NCBI GenBank assembly: GCA_041651175.1
Contig: JBAZJT010000005.1
Location: 1 to 64,000, forward strand
Length of the DNA stretch: 64,000 bases
Source: Elusimicrobiales bacterium
GTDB taxonomy: Bacteria > Elusimicrobiota > Elusimicrobia > Elusimicrobiales > Elusimicrobiaceae
Reading direction: 5' to 3'
Of this stretch, positions 1-8,380 are shown piece after piece (position 1 is the first letter of the stretch; the number at the start of each line of letters is the position of its first letter). Made by a program: the position numbers and the translations under genes. Below the pieces are notes generated by a model. The model did not search any database, had not been told where the DNA came from, and saw nothing but the letters and a program-made list of their open reading frames with translations.

Positions 1-2
1 TG

Positions 3-92
3 GAGTATGCGCCGGAACACGGAGAAAGAAAGAAGCAGTTATTGAGAATGGACGCGGAACAACAGCAGCTTTACAACATTATCCGTCAATAA
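3..92 (+). CDS. C-terminal end of an unidentified protein (partial)
   Basis: An open frame enters from the left edge and stops after 29 codons at TAA 90-92. The visible tail is charged and glutamine-rich, ending in LYNIIRQ, which looks like a terminal amphipathic helix. No domain can be recognised from so short a piece. A random open frame is possible, so the call rests only on the frame being open and its protein-like composition. Confidence 0.35.
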   Translation, partial: EYAPEHGERKKQLLRMDAEQQQLYNIIRQ

Positions 93-177
93 CCACTGGG
101 TGTCCCGTTGGCGAAGTCAGGAGGCGATTCCCCCGAATCCGCCGCCGGACAAGTGAACTCGTAACAAGGGAATTTTT

Positions 178-199
178 TTATCTGCGGAAATCCGCGTAA
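178..199 (+). repeat. Copy of a dispersed 'ttatctgcgg' repeat
   Basis: The stretch ttatctgcggaaat followed two bases later by gcgtaa closely matches the reverse complement of 2231-2254. Related units occur at 2022-2063. This copy sits directly before the ATG of the small HTH ORF and marks the left side of the accessory island. Confidence 0.5.
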
Positions 200-346
200 A
201 TGCATCCGTGTGACAAGGAAATCCTAAAACAGCTTAAGCAGGGCAAAGCCCCGAAGGAAGTTGCCTATGAGATGGACTTAACATCGGTGTGTGTGGTCTA
301 TGATATCATGAGATGGGAAAAAACAGATTTACGGAATAAAACCTGA
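200..346 (+). CDS. Small helix-turn-helix protein, 48 aa
   Basis: ATG at 200 to TGA 344-346 gives 48 residues. The middle (GKAPKEVAYEMDLTSVCVVYDIMR, residues about 15-38) has the spacing of a helix-turn-helix: a short helix, then KEVAYEMDLT resembling the 'eiA..l..s..tV' pattern of sigma-region-4 or resolvase HTHs, then a recognition helix. There is no obvious Shine-Dalgarno. Its 3' end overlaps the 3' end of the convergent 390-aa gene by 18 bases. It could be a regulator of the island or a remnant of a larger DNA-binding protein. Confidence 0.45.
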   Translation: MHPCDKEILKQLKQGKAPKEVAYEMDLTSVCVVYDIMRWEKTDLRNKT

Positions 347-1501
347 TGGAATGCATGAAGAATCAATAATATAAATCGATCTGGAAATAGCCTTTGGAAT
401 TTTTGTTTCGAAATCTCTATGCAACACACAAAAAGAACCTTCAGCCTGTGCTATCCCTTCAGAATCGATTTTTAACATTTGCCCGCGAGACACCAATACC
501 CCACCTATGCCATACCCATTACGCCGATAATATGCTGTAAGCAACGAAGCAGCGGACAATGCATCATTGTAAGGTTGTAATTGCGAATTGAACTGCGCAT
601 CCTTATACCCCAAATAAATAAGGCCATGCAAACTAGGCACAATATTTGCTCTATCCAGCGATGTTTCACCAATAGAAAAATTGGTACTAGTCATATCAAC
701 AGAAATGATGCACGGGTCATAGCTAGGTGATGCCGCTGGGGCAACCTTTTTTACTTTTTCTTTTATAGCATCTACTACCAAGTCCCGCTCTGACTTTATG
801 GCAAGGGGTTCCTTCCTTGTCGCTTCAATATAGTATTTATTACCACCCCCGGCATCGAATTCTATATCTGGAGCTTTTGCTTGTCCAGCAGCAGACCCAA
901 GAAGCTTTGGGGTATACCCGGCTAAAAGCAGTTGGCTGGAGACACCAAACATATGATGCAAATCTAATATCGTTTTCACGGAAGGATTTTGTATAAACAC
1001 TGCATCCAACTCGTTACGAAAATTCTTTTCGATATTCGCACGTTTGGCCTTGAAGATGGCGGCCCCAATATCTCCGATAACCATGCCGAGTATAAGCTTA
1101 TGCTGCGTCAGCCATATACCCATATCCCAATGCTCTGAGAGTGTCTTAAGACAATGTCCAAATGGAAGATATATGGGAGATGTCGCAGAATTGTGCCAAC
1201 TTGTTGTTAATTGGCTCCAATCAGCCAAAAAAGATGGCTGCTGTTTTAAGCCGCCTTTATCTAAATAACCCCAAGCTTTTTTCAAATTTTTTCCAATTAT
1301 TACTGGGTCAAACGTAGTATAGGAATGGTCGACCAATGAAACAAATTTACGCGCCCACGATGCGACACGAACACCGTTTTCTCGTTCATCGTAAAGTATC
1401 TGGTTTAAAAAACGGACTCCGGCAAAATAATAATCAATTGCAGGCTGTCTAGGATTACTTTTGAGAAGTTGATAATTTGCGCTAGGCATGACTTCTACCA
1501 C
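329..1501 (-). CDS. Uncharacterised 390-aa protein with a PD-(D/E)xK-like motif
   Basis: This is a single long frame, clearly more AT-rich than the chromosome around it, which suggests import. No family is recognised with certainty. Residues 211-230 read PDIEF, then a short loop, then YIEATRK. This resembles the PD...(D/E)xK core of restriction-like nucleases, with E226 in place but T228 where the lysine is usual and K230 nearby. The region before it is largely helical. The GTG at 1501 overlaps the stop of the truncated hepT, so translation may be coupled; an ATG at 1489 is the alternative start. A defence or mobile-element nuclease is plausible but is inference. Confidence 0.6.
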   Translation of the reverse strand: MVEVMPSANYQLLKSNPRQPAIDYYFAGVRFLNQILYDERENGVRVASWARKFVSLVDHSYTTFDPVIIGKNLKKAWGYLDKGGLKQQPSFLADWSQLTTSWHNSATSPIYLPFGHCLKTLSEHWDMGIWLTQHKLILGMVIGDIGAAIFKAKRANIEKNFRNELDAVFIQNPSVKTILDLHHMFGVSSQLLLAGYTPKLLGSAAGQAKAPDIEFDAGGGNKYYIEATRKEPLAIKSERDLVVDAIKEKVKKVAPAASPSYDPCIISVDMTSTNFSIGETSLDRANIVPSLHGLIYLGYKDAQFNSQLQPYNDALSAASLLTAYYRRNGYGIGGVLVSRGQMLKIDSEGIAQAEGSFCVLHRDFETKIPKAISRSIYIIDSSCIPSGFIP

Positions 1502-1617
1502 AATACGGTTTTATCATCCCTGCTGAATTCGGAGCCGTTCATTTTGCGGGTATAGCGGCGGATTTTGGCTATTGCCGCGCGGATGTCGTCTAAATAAAGC
1601 TTTGTGTCCCGCGTCAT
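1495..1617 (-). pseudogene. hepT: Truncated HepT (HEPN, DUF86) toxin fragment
   Basis: The ATG at 1617-1615 overlaps the TGA of the upstream MNT gene (ATGA), the normal arrangement of MNT/HEPN pairs. The 40 codons begin MTRDTKLYLDDIRAAIAKIRRYT and continue to DDKTVLW before a TAG at 1497-1495. This matches the N-terminal helix of the DUF86/HepT family, including the 'KTV' that normally leads into the second helix. The family is usually about 110-120 residues and carries its catalytic RxxxxH motif in the missing C-terminal part. The sequence after KTV belongs to the AT-rich 390-aa gene, so the toxin was probably cut off by a rearrangement. Confidence 0.65.
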
Positions 1618-1916
1618 GCTATGTATCTGACCTCACCAAGGACGGAGCGTCGCGCTGCCGGTTTAAGCGCGGCGGAGGTGGACAGGTCCACCCTGCGTTT
1701 CAGAACGGATTTTATATAGCTATTCGTGCGCGCGAAATGGAACAGCCCCACCGGAACGGAAAAAGACACCAGTATGTCAATATCGCTTTTCGCCGTCTGG
1801 CTGCCGCGCGCGAATGAGCCGAAAACGCCTATTCGTTTAACATGATACCTGGCGCGCAAAATGTCCATCCGCGCGCGAAGCGCGGTTTCCACATCCGCAT
1901 AATTTCGGCTTGCCAT
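1614..1916 (-). CDS. mntA: MNT-type nucleotidyltransferase antitoxin, 100 aa
   Basis: A minimal nucleotidyltransferase. GVFGSFARGSQTAKSDIDILVSF (about residues 30-52) holds the GSxxxG loop and the DxD metal-binding pair; a third acidic residue lies in RRVDLST. Proteins of this family pair with HEPN toxins; in the MntA/HepT system MntA AMPylates the toxin near its active site. Length and layout are typical. The HepT partner downstream is truncated, so this antitoxin may now be an orphan. A -10-like box lies nine bases upstream of the ATG. Confidence 0.85.
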   Translation of the reverse strand: MASRNYADVETALRARMDILRARYHVKRIGVFGSFARGSQTAKSDIDILVSFSVPVGLFHFARTNSYIKSVLKRRVDLSTSAALKPAARRSVLGEVRYIA

Positions 1917-1925
1917 GACAAATTC

Positions 1926-1931
1926 TTTATA
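1926..1931 (-). promoter_or_regulatory. Candidate extended -10 promoter of the MNT gene
   Basis: On the minus strand TGC directly precedes TATAAA, followed nine bases later by the ATG of the MNT gene. There is no Shine-Dalgarno, so a nearly leaderless transcript is likely. Confidence 0.4.
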
Positions 1932-2036
1932 GCATTTTGCAGCGGATTATCCCAACGCCGTATTGCCGCTTCGCGGATAAATCCGCGAATTGCCACGCGG
2001 ATTGTAACGGGGCGGAGTTGTTAATCTGCGTCAATC

Positions 2037-2237
2037 TGCGTAATCTGCGGGTTATCTGCGGTGAAATGCTGTTTCGTCAGAGAACCCGCTTGATGGTTTC
2101 TGCGGGCGGGGGAACTGAAAGCATGGGCCACACGCGGCAACGCCGGTTTTGCTTTTTCCGCCGCGCAAGCTGCGCCCGTTTGCTCATTCAACGTTGACGC
2201 GGCTGCGGTTAAACGCAGATAACCAGCAGATTACGCA
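2037..2237. repeat. Inverted repeat in a gene-free 400-bp stretch
   Basis: Arms 2037-2060 and 2214-2237 are 24 bases each, match at 23 of 24 positions in inverted orientation, and enclose about 150 bp without a convincing gene. Further partial units (ctgcg/atctgcg) lie at 2022-2040 and 1970-2000. The rest of 1917-2316 shows no open frame with protein-like composition. This is the right side of the accessory island. Confidence 0.6.
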
Positions 2238-2316
2238 TATTTCCGCAGATAAATCGGAATTTCCCTGATAGAACAGCAACCATTGAGGGAGGGGATTTCT
2301 GCTGTCCAACTGCAGG

Positions 2317-2832
2317 TTAATACTCCCGGTAGGGGCCGCGCAGTTTGCCGGTTATGCGGCCCAAGGGGAGAAATATTATCCGCTCGCCGCGGTCGTTTTT
2401 CCAGGTCGCGCCGTCAAGGGAGGCGTCCCTGTTGTCGCCCAGCACGAATACGCTGTCCGGCGGCACGGCAACTGCGGGCATGTCGTCGCCGGCAAGACGC
2501 TCGTTCAGGCGGATGTGCTGGGCATACGGCTCGTATAGCTCCTTCCCGTTGAGGAAAACTTTTTTCGCTTTTATCTCCACCGTGTCCCCGCCCACGGCTA
2601 TCACCCGCTTGACGGATTCATGCCCGGCCACTTCCGGCAGGTAAAACGACACTATCTCGCCCCGGCGGGGCGGGCGCAGCCGCAGGGTTACCTTGTCCAG
2701 GAAGAAATCGGCGCCGGTGTGCAGGGTGGGCTCCATGGAGCCGCTGGCGATATAGATGGTCTCAAAAACAAACAACCGCGCGGCCAGCGCCGCAAGCGCG
2801 GCGCAGGCGGCTATCGCGGCAAGCCTTTTCAT
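2317..2832 (-). CDS. lepB: Signal peptidase I
   Basis: Membrane-anchored serine protease that removes signal peptides from exported proteins. One N-terminal membrane helix (residues 4-23) precedes SGSMEPTL with the nucleophile Ser32. The general base is Lys75 in SVKRVIAVGGD, and the conserved box GDNRDASLDG follows. At 171 residues it is a compact form, like many Gram-positive and deep-branching versions, with one membrane anchor instead of two. It is the last gene of a reverse-strand run with the GspE-like ATPase (11-bp gap) and a response regulator. The window encodes many secreted substrates. Confidence 0.93.
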   Translation of the reverse strand: MKRLAAIAACAALAALAARLFVFETIYIASGSMEPTLHTGADFFLDKVTLRLRPPRRGEIVSFYLPEVAGHESVKRVIAVGGDTVEIKAKKVFLNGKELYEPYAQHIRLNERLAGDDMPAVAVPPDSVFVLGDNRDASLDGATWKNDRGERIIFLPLGRITGKLRGPYREY

Positions 2833-2843
2833 GGGGGGGAAAA

Positions 2844-4169
2844 TCAGAAAGTCTCGTCTACAACCTTGGCGATTTCTTCCACAGTGGTCATACCGTCATG
2901 GCATTTTTCCAGCCCGTCCAAAAGCAGCGTTTTCATGCCGGTGGAAAGCGCGCATTTGCGCATTTCGGCCACGTCCACGCTGCCTTTGGCGACTATGAAG
3001 TTGCGCATAAGGTCGTTGGGGATAAGCAGTTCAAAAAGCCCAGTGCGGCTTCTGTAGCCGCTGTTATGGCAGGCGGGGCAGCCGCGCCCCTTCACGAAGC
3101 GCCCGCCGGGACGGTTTATTATCTCCATCACGGCTTTGGTATAGACCGGGTCGTTGCGCTTTAGCAGTGTGTGTATCAGATTGATGTCCGGCGGCACGGG
3201 CTGGGCGCAGTCCGGGCAGACCTTGCGCACCAGCCGCTGCGACAGCACGCCGATAAGCGAACTGGCGATGATATACGATTCTATCCCCATGCCCAGCAGC
3301 CGGTGGATTACCCCCGTGGTAGAGGAGGCATGCACCGTGGAAAATATCAGATGCCCGGTCATCGCCGCGCGGAAGGCGATTTCCGCCGTCTCGTTGTCGC
3401 GGATTTCGCCCAGCATGACCACGTTGGGGTCCTGGCGCAGTATGGTGCGCAGCCCCTCGGCGAAAGTAAATCCGGTTTTGACGTTTATCTGCGAATGGCA
3501 CACGCGCGGAAGAACGTATTCCACCGGGTCTTCCAGCGTCATTATGTTGATTTCCTCGTTGCGGCGGGCATTGAGAATGGAGCAAAGCGAGGTGGTTTTT
3601 CCGCAGCCGGTAAGCCCGCCGACTATGAACATGCCGCTGGGCGCGTAGGTAAGCGCGCGCACCCTGGTGAGCATGTCCGGCATAAAACCCAGCGCGTTGA
3701 GATTGAGCGTGTTCTGGCCCATGTCCAGCACGCGCAGCACGAGCTTTTCGCCGAATATGGTCGGAAAAGAGGAAAGCCGGAACTGCACCAGATGCCCGTC
3801 CACGTTGACCTGGAATCTGCCGTCTTCCGGCGTATATGTGGTGGTGGCCTGGGGGGAGAAATCCGCCATCACGCGGATGCGCGCGGTTATGGGAAACTCG
3901 CGCTTGGGGTAGACCAGCATGTCCTTTAGCTGGCCGTCCAGCCGGAAACGGAGGTTTACCACCGTGTCGGAAGGGTCAAAATGCACGTCGCTTACGCCTT
4001 CCTTGACGGCATAGCCCAGAATCAGGGCTGCCAGCCTTGCGGCAAGCTCGTTGACGTCTATGCTGCCACGCTGCTGCACCACGGAGGAGAACAGCTTCAC
4101 CAGCGACGGATCGCCGGAAATTCTGACACCCTGCTGTTCAACCGCCCTGCTTCCGAATGACATAAGCAT
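2844..4169 (-). CDS. GspE/PilB-family secretion or pilus assembly ATPase
   Basis: Hexameric AAA-like ATPase that powers type II secretion or type IV pilus extension at the inner membrane. The N2-type domain (about 45-150, with SDVHFDPSD) leads into Walker A GLTGCGKTT (185-193), the Asp box LEDPVEY (212-218), Walker B VVMLGEIRD (250-258) and the His box. CPDC and CPAC pairs form the zinc-binding element typical of GspE/PilB. The usual serine in the P-loop (GSGKT) is cysteine here. At 441 aa it lacks the long N1 region of full PilB. No other pilus genes are adjacent, so the machine it serves is unknown. Confidence 0.9.
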   Translation of the reverse strand: MLMSFGSRAVEQQGVRISGDPSLVKLFSSVVQQRGSIDVNELAARLAALILGYAVKEGVSDVHFDPSDTVVNLRFRLDGQLKDMLVYPKREFPITARIRVMADFSPQATTTYTPEDGRFQVNVDGHLVQFRLSSFPTIFGEKLVLRVLDMGQNTLNLNALGFMPDMLTRVRALTYAPSGMFIVGGLTGCGKTTSLCSILNARRNEEINIMTLEDPVEYVLPRVCHSQINVKTGFTFAEGLRTILRQDPNVVMLGEIRDNETAEIAFRAAMTGHLIFSTVHASSTTGVIHRLLGMGIESYIIASSLIGVLSQRLVRKVCPDCAQPVPPDINLIHTLLKRNDPVYTKAVMEIINRPGGRFVKGRGCPACHNSGYRSRTGLFELLIPNDLMRNFIVAKGSVDVAEMRKCALSTGMKTLLLDGLEKCHDGMTTVEEIAKVVDETF

Positions 4170-4191
4170 CCTCCGCCACCGCCGCGAAATG

Positions 4192-4569
4192 CTATCTCAG
4201 AGCCTGTTCTATGCGGCGGATAAGCTCGCTGGTGGTTACCGGTTTGGCTATGAAACTGCGCCCCGCTATGGTGCCGCCGGCAGCGCTGACCTGCCCCTTG
4301 TCGGCCAGCGCGGTAAGGAATATGACCGGAATGCGGTCCGTGTCCGGGGTTTCCAGCAGCTTTTCGGCCACATCGGAACCCTCCATGTGGGGCATCATCA
4401 AATCCAGAAGTATCAAATCGGGCTTGTACGAGTGAGCGCGCACGATGCCGTCCCGGGGATCGGTGGCGAAATCAACTTCGTAGATGCCGGTGCTTTCCAG
4501 ATTGAGCTTGACCAGCCGGCAGAGCGTTTCCTCGTCGTCTATCATCAGTATTTTCTTTTTGGTCTGCAT
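4192..4569 (-). CDS. Single-domain response regulator (CheY-like receiver)
   Basis: A stand-alone receiver of 125 aa. It has the acidic pocket DD(E) at 11-13, phosphoacceptor Asp56 in LILLDLMMP, Thr86 and Lys109 in IAKPV. There is no output domain, so it must act through a protein partner. It lies 22 bp upstream of the GspE-like ATPase on the same strand, suggesting control of that motor or of its machine, as PilG/PilH-type regulators do; this is inference. A candidate -10 box (TAATAT) is at 4627-4632. Confidence 0.9.
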   Translation of the reverse strand: MQTKKKILMIDDEETLCRLVKLNLESTGIYEVDFATDPRDGIVRAHSYKPDLILLDLMMPHMEGSDVAEKLLETPDTDRIPVIFLTALADKGQVSAAGGTIAGRSFIAKPVTTSELIRRIEQALR

Positions 4570-4676
4570 AAACCGTCCCGCGGCGGAAAATTGCCATAAC
4601 GCCAGGCACGCCCGCCCGCCTGTACTATATTAGGAAATATGTCGGCGGATTTCCACATGGTTTCAACGTTTGCCGG

Positions 4677-5237
4677 TCAGTCTATGTAGCTCACGACTCC
4701 CTCCCTTCTCGGCAGCGGTTTGGGATGCGCCGCGGCTTTGTAGCCCAGCGTTACGAAATAATCCGGCTCATAGCCCGCGGGCAGTTGCAGCCTTGCCGCC
4801 AGGTCCGCGCCTTCCGGGGTTTTCAGCACATACCGCGCCAGGCCTATCCAGCAGGAGCCTATGTCCAGACTCTCTGCGGCGAGCAGCATGTTCTGTATGG
4901 CCGCGCACACGTCGGCCTGCGGGCTTACCGCGTCTTTTCTGTATGAAACCGCTATCACCGCCGGGGCATTGTAAAACACATGGAACTCCGGGTTTTTGCC
5001 CATGGCGGACATCCAGTCCTGCGGCTGCTTCGCCATCCATTCCTTTGTCCTGGAGCTGAGGAGGTCTATAAGCGCCCTGTTGCGGATGACGGTGAAATGC
5101 CAGGGCTGGTCGTTATGCCCGCTGGGGGCATAGGCCGCGGCCTCCAGTATGGCGTCAAGATGCTCTTTTATGAGCGGCTCCGTCTTGTATTTCCTGACGC
5201 TGCGGCGGTTTTTGATGTTCTCAATGACCGGGTTCAT
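4677..5237 (-). CDS. Nitroreductase-family FMN oxidoreductase
   Basis: FMN-dependent NAD(P)H oxidoreductase fold. The N-terminus has NRRSVRKYKTEP (FMN phosphate contact) and APSGHNDQPWHF, the flavin-binding signature. The C-terminal part has GSCWIGLA and VTLGY as in the family, and the length of 186 aa is normal. The start overlaps the stop of the RND gene by four bases, so it is the last gene of the efflux operon. It may modify the compound that the pump exports, but the substrate cannot be read from the sequence. Confidence 0.9.
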   Translation of the reverse strand: MNPVIENIKNRRSVRKYKTEPLIKEHLDAILEAAAYAPSGHNDQPWHFTVIRNRALIDLLSSRTKEWMAKQPQDWMSAMGKNPEFHVFYNAPAVIAVSYRKDAVSPQADVCAAIQNMLLAAESLDIGSCWIGLARYVLKTPEGADLAARLQLPAGYEPDYFVTLGYKAAAHPKPLPRREGVVSYID

Positions 5238-8200
5238 TTTTGTCCTCCGGCGGGAAGTTCGCCAAGCTCCGCCAGCGCCTCTTTAAGCGCGGCATCATGC
5301 TTATGGCCCTCAAGCCCGGAAAGCAGGCTGTAAACGCAGGGCACCACAAGCAGGGTAAGCAGCGTTGAAAGTATCACGCCGCCGATGACTACAATGGCCA
5401 TCGGGATGCGCGTTTCCGCCCCGGCGCCAAGCCCCAGCGCGGGGGGGAGGGCGGCGGTTACGGTGGCGACCGATGTCATAAGTATGGGCCGCAGCCGGAT
5501 GGGGCAGGCCTCCAGCAGCGCGGCGCGCACATCCATGCCCTCCCGCCTTTTCAGGTTTGTGAAATCCACAAGCAGTATGGAGTTTTTCTTGACTATGCCC
5601 ATGAGCAGTATTATGCCTATCATGCTGTATATGTTAAGCGTCCGCCCGGATATCGCCAGCGCCAGAAACGCGCCCGTAACGCTGAAAGGCAGCGCCATCA
5701 GCACCGTTACCGGATGGAGAAAGCTGTTGAACTGCGACGCCAGCACCATATACGCCACGAAAATCCCCAAAGCCAGCGCGACAGCCAGGCTGTCAAACGA
5801 TTCCCTGAAAGTGGCCGAGCTGCCGGACATCACGGCGCGGTAGCCGTCCGGCAAAATCTGTCCGGCTATTTTTTCAACTTCGGACAGCGCCTCCGCCTGC
5901 GAAGACCCGGGCGCGGGATTGGCGTAAATTGAAATCGCGCGCTCCCTGTTCCTGCGTGATATGGACTGGAGCGAGGGCTTTGTTTCTATGTGAACGACGT
6001 CGGAAAGCCGTATGACCTCTCCGTGATTGTTGCGCACCCAGATTTTCTTTATATCCTGGGCGTTTTCGCGGTTCTTGTCCATGACGCGCAGCCGTATGTC
6101 GTAGCGCTTGCCGTTTTTGGTGAACTTGCCCACCCGCACGCCGCCCACCATGGCATTGACCGAATCCGCTATGGAGGCGATGCTTACGCCGCGCGCCGCC
6201 GCCTTCTCGCGGTCGGGGATGACGCGGGCCTCCGGCATTCCTTCCAGATAATCCGTATCCACATCCAGCATTTTGCCGGAGGCGGTCATCCGGTCCATGA
6301 ACTGCCGGCTGAAACCGGCCAGCCTGTTCCAGTCGGGGCCGCGTATGGTGAACTCCACCGGAAAACCGCGCTGCGCCGTGAAACCCGCAAGCGAGGGGTC
6401 CTGTATCACTGCGCGCTGCATTCCGGGGATTTTTGAGATATCCTTGCGCGCAAGGCGCATCAAATCCTGCTGTGTGGGCCTTTTGCCGCCGGGCGAAAGC
6501 GGCTCGCGCCGGTCATAGGGTTTGACGTTAAGCATAAGCGCGCCGGTGTTGACCTGGCTGCCGCCGGGCCCGCCGCCGGCAGTGGCCAGATAGCTGTCCG
6601 CAAACTGCCGCTTCATAACCCATTGCTGCACGCGCTGCAAAACGCCGGCGGTGTAATCCAGCGAGGAGCCTATCGGCGTCTGTATCCTGACCATGAACCG
6701 GCTCTGGTCCTGCGGCGGCACAAATTCCTTTTTGATTTTGGACAGCGCGGTAAGCGAACCGGCGAATATCAGCGTGGTTGTCAGGACCACCTTCCAGCGG
6801 TGATTAAGCGCCGCCGTCAGAACCGCGCGGTAGCCGCCGCGCAGCAGGGAAAGGAGCCCGTCCGTCCGCCTGGCCAGCCAGGAGGAGCGCTCCGTCTCCA
6901 GAAACTGCGAGCAGCGCATAGGCGTCAGCGTCAGCGCCTCCAGCAGGGAAAGCATCACGGCCGCCGTCATCGTAACCCCGAACTGGTAGAAAAATTTGCC
7001 TATTATCCCCTGCATGAATATAACCGGCACGAATATCGCCAGAATGGCTATGGACGCGGCCACCGCCGCCGAGGTGATTTCCCGCGATCCCAGTATGGCC
7101 GAGCGCACCCTTCCCTGTCCCATCTCGTTGTGGCGGACTATATTTTCCAGCACCATGATGGCGTCGTCCACCACAATGCCTATGGCAAGCGACAGGCCCA
7201 GCATCGTGAAGGTGTTGATGGTGAACCCCATGAAATACAGCACTATGAACGCGCCCACTATGGAGGTGGGTATGGCAAGAAGCACGTTCAGGGTGGAGGT
7301 CCAGGAGCCCAGAAACAGCCAGCACACAAGAGATGTCAGTATCGCCGAGAGTATGAGGGTGAATGTAAGCTCATGCGTTGAATCCTCTATAAAACGGGTG
7401 GAGTCGTTTAGCACCTGTATTTTCATTCCGGCGGGGAGGGTTTTCTGCACCTCGGCCAGTCTGGCCTTCACCGCGCGCGCCACGGCCACCGCATTGGAGC
7501 CGCGCTGCTTGAGTATTCCCATTCCCACCGCCGGCGTGTCGCCCCAGGAGCGCGCGACGCGCCGTATATCGTTGAGGCCGTCCTCCACCTGCGCAACGTC
7601 CTTTATGCGGAAAGTCTTCCAGATCGGCGCGCCGCTGCGCGAGGGGATGACTATATCGGCAAACTCCTGCGGCGTGGCGGCCTCGCCCATGACGCGCACG
7701 TTCACCTCGCGCTTGTCGGGGGTGTCTATGTAGCCGGCGGGGGTTTCCTGATGCTCAAGCGAGACGGCGGCTATTATGTCGCTGACGGTAAGCTGGCGCT
7801 GGTCCATCTTGTCGGCGTCGGCCCAGATGCGCAGGTTGGGGTCAATGTAACCGCCCATGTTCACGTCGCCCACGCCGGCCACGGTGGTTATCTGGTCCTT
7901 GAGATAATCGCTGGTATAGGCCATCAGGTCTTTAAGCGGCCTGTTGCCGGTAAGGGCCACCCAGAGTATCGGCTGGTCCTCCGGGTTGGTTTTGGTTACG
8001 ACGGGGGGGTCCATCTCGTGCGGGAGATTTTTCTGCGCCTGCGAAAGCTTGGACTGCACCTCCTGCATGGCCACGTCTATATCGCGATCCAGGTTGAACT
8101 CTATGGTAACCGACGCCTGCCCCTGCCGCGAAACCGATGAAACTTCCTTTATTCCCTGTATACCCATCACCGCGTCTTCAACGATGTCCACCACCTGGGT

Positions 8201-8380
8201 TTCCATCACCTCGGGCGCGGCGCCTTCCAGAGTGAGCGAGACGTTTATGACGGGGAAATCCACATCCGGCAGCTGGCTTATGCCCATGCGGCCAAAACCG
8301 ATTGCGCCGAAGGCGATCAGCCCTATCATCAGCATCCACGCGAACACGTGGTTTTTTATGGAGACGTCGGACAGCGTCAT
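5234..8380 (-). CDS. RND-family efflux transporter, HAE1/AcrB-like
   Basis: Inner-membrane proton-driven exporter of 1048 aa, the normal length for AcrB/MexB homologues. N-terminal helix, then two large periplasmic loops and two six-helix blocks. The proton-relay pair is present in GIVVDDAIMVLENIVRH (TM4), with the matching lysine region GIVKKNSILLVDF in TM10. It is preceded by a TolC-like gene with a 4-nt overlap and followed by a nitroreductase. No HlyD/MexA-type adaptor is encoded in the operon, which is unusual because tripartite pumps need one. Confidence 0.95.
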   Translation of the reverse strand: MTLSDVSIKNHVFAWMLMIGLIAFGAIGFGRMGISQLPDVDFPVINVSLTLEGAAPEVMETQVVDIVEDAVMGIQGIKEVSSVSRQGQASVTIEFNLDRDIDVAMQEVQSKLSQAQKNLPHEMDPPVVTKTNPEDQPILWVALTGNRPLKDLMAYTSDYLKDQITTVAGVGDVNMGGYIDPNLRIWADADKMDQRQLTVSDIIAAVSLEHQETPAGYIDTPDKREVNVRVMGEAATPQEFADIVIPSRSGAPIWKTFRIKDVAQVEDGLNDIRRVARSWGDTPAVGMGILKQRGSNAVAVARAVKARLAEVQKTLPAGMKIQVLNDSTRFIEDSTHELTFTLILSAILTSLVCWLFLGSWTSTLNVLLAIPTSIVGAFIVLYFMGFTINTFTMLGLSLAIGIVVDDAIMVLENIVRHNEMGQGRVRSAILGSREITSAAVAASIAILAIFVPVIFMQGIIGKFFYQFGVTMTAAVMLSLLEALTLTPMRCSQFLETERSSWLARRTDGLLSLLRGGYRAVLTAALNHRWKVVLTTTLIFAGSLTALSKIKKEFVPPQDQSRFMVRIQTPIGSSLDYTAGVLQRVQQWVMKRQFADSYLATAGGGPGGSQVNTGALMLNVKPYDRREPLSPGGKRPTQQDLMRLARKDISKIPGMQRAVIQDPSLAGFTAQRGFPVEFTIRGPDWNRLAGFSRQFMDRMTASGKMLDVDTDYLEGMPEARVIPDREKAAARGVSIASIADSVNAMVGGVRVGKFTKNGKRYDIRLRVMDKNRENAQDIKKIWVRNNHGEVIRLSDVVHIETKPSLQSISRRNRERAISIYANPAPGSSQAEALSEVEKIAGQILPDGYRAVMSGSSATFRESFDSLAVALALGIFVAYMVLASQFNSFLHPVTVLMALPFSVTGAFLALAISGRTLNIYSMIGIILLMGIVKKNSILLVDFTNLKRREGMDVRAALLEACPIRLRPILMTSVATVTAALPPALGLGAGAETRIPMAIVVIGGVILSTLLTLLVVPCVYSLLSGLEGHKHDAALKEALAELGELPAGGQK

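Noticed and set aside
2844..4569. Complete type IV pilus or type II secretion locus
   Set aside because: Only the ATPase and a response regulator are present; no PilC/GspF, pilin or secretin gene lies nearby.
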